In this document: in pieces, positions 39,177-39,691 of the stretch | Layout: each line of letters opens with the position of its first letter | Numbering within the stretch: the stretch's first letter is position 1 | Assembly (NCBI GenBank): GCA_903899375.1 | Contig: CAIUIT010000106.1 | Location: forward strand, 1 to 39,691 | DNA: 39,691 bases | Source of the DNA: an uncultured Actinomycetes bacterium | GTDB lineage: Bacteria > Actinomycetota > Actinomycetes > Nanopelagicales > Nanopelagicaceae | Direction of reading: 5' to 3' | Notes under the pieces: model-generated | What the model was told of the DNA's origin: nothing | Seen by the model: only the letters and a program-made list of their open reading frames with translations | The model's database searches: none | Translations under genes and position numbers: made by a program

Positions 39177-39269
39177 GGCTGAAGGGTAACATTGCGCCCA
39201 TAACGTGGCCCGTCGATGTGCCTCGCCCCCTTTAACTATCTGGCCAGATCAGGCTGAATTGGGAGAACA

Positions 39270-39691
39270 ATGTTTAAGAATTCTGCAGAAATTTTTGCCT
39301 TTATCAAAAAAGAAGATGTAAAGCTCATCGACGTTCGCTTCATCGACCTTCCCGGAATCCAGCATCACTTCAACGTCCCTGCCGGATCCTTCGACGAGGC
39401 AGTCTTCACCGATGGCCTGATGTTTGATGGCTCTTCGATCCGTGGTTTCCAAGCGATTCACGAATCAGATATGAAATTGCTCCCTGTCCCAGAGTCAGCT
39501 TTCGTGGATCCATTCCGCAAAGAGAAGACCCTCGTCATCTTGTTCTCCGTTCATAACCCAGTCGATGACTCCCCCTATAGCCGCGACCCACGTGGAATCG
39601 TTGCTAAGGCCGTTGAGTTCATGCGTTCAACAGGAATCGCAGATACCGCCTTCTTCGCACCAGAAGCAGAGTTCTACGTCTTTGACGCAGT
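39270..39691 (+). CDS. glnA: Type I glutamine synthetase, 3'-truncated by window edge
   Basis: [38 protein letters not shown]...[25 protein letters not shown]. Confidence 0.95.
   Translation, partial: MFKNSAEIFAFIKKEDVKLIDVRFIDLPGIQHHFNVPAGSFDEAVFTDGLMFDGSSIRGFQAIHESDMKLLPVPESAFVDPFRKEKTLVILFSVHNPVDDSPYSRDPRGIVAKAVEFMRSTGIADTAFFAPEAEFYVFDA

Noticed and set aside
39177-39269. Possible GlnR operator or glutamine-responsive RNA upstream of glnA
   Set aside because: Only one weak GTAAC half-site and no second properly spaced half; no glutamine riboswitch core seen.
1-39691. CRISPR arrays, transposases, phage genes, rRNA, tRNA
   Set aside because: No regularly spaced repeats, transposase/integrase ORFs or rRNA-like stretches seen; tRNA absence is by eye only and should be confirmed with tRNAscan-SE.

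Overview
This 39.7 kb window looks like chromosomal DNA from a compact, streamlined actinobacterium (inferred from gene content; taxonomy not tested). Most genes are housekeeping: metY, a ctaE-qcrCAB / ctaCDF respiratory locus, trpD, adoK-like, erpA-like, nadA, a BtuFCD B12 importer behind a cobalamin riboswitch, gcvT, pepA, lpdA, sucB-type E2, lipB, lipA and the start of glnA. I saw no mobile element, CRISPR array, rRNA or obvious tRNA. The strongest unusual signals are: (1) a cysteine-desulfurase-fold protein that appears to have lost the PLP lysine and other PLP-pocket residues but keeps an intact catalytic-Cys loop (SGSACSS), followed after exactly one in-frame TAA by a TusA domain; (2) a promoter-anchored pseudoknotted leader RNA upstream of metY, with an 8-nt alternative pairing to the ribosome-binding site; (3) an untracked 42-aa single-TM small protein between qcrB and ctaF; (4) a recurrent TANNNT-N6/7-start-codon arrangement at most operon-leading genes, which predicts widespread leaderless transcription and corrects several starts; (5) a B12 riboswitch terminator whose 3' arm contains the Shine-Dalgarno sequence and whose T-run abuts the ATG.
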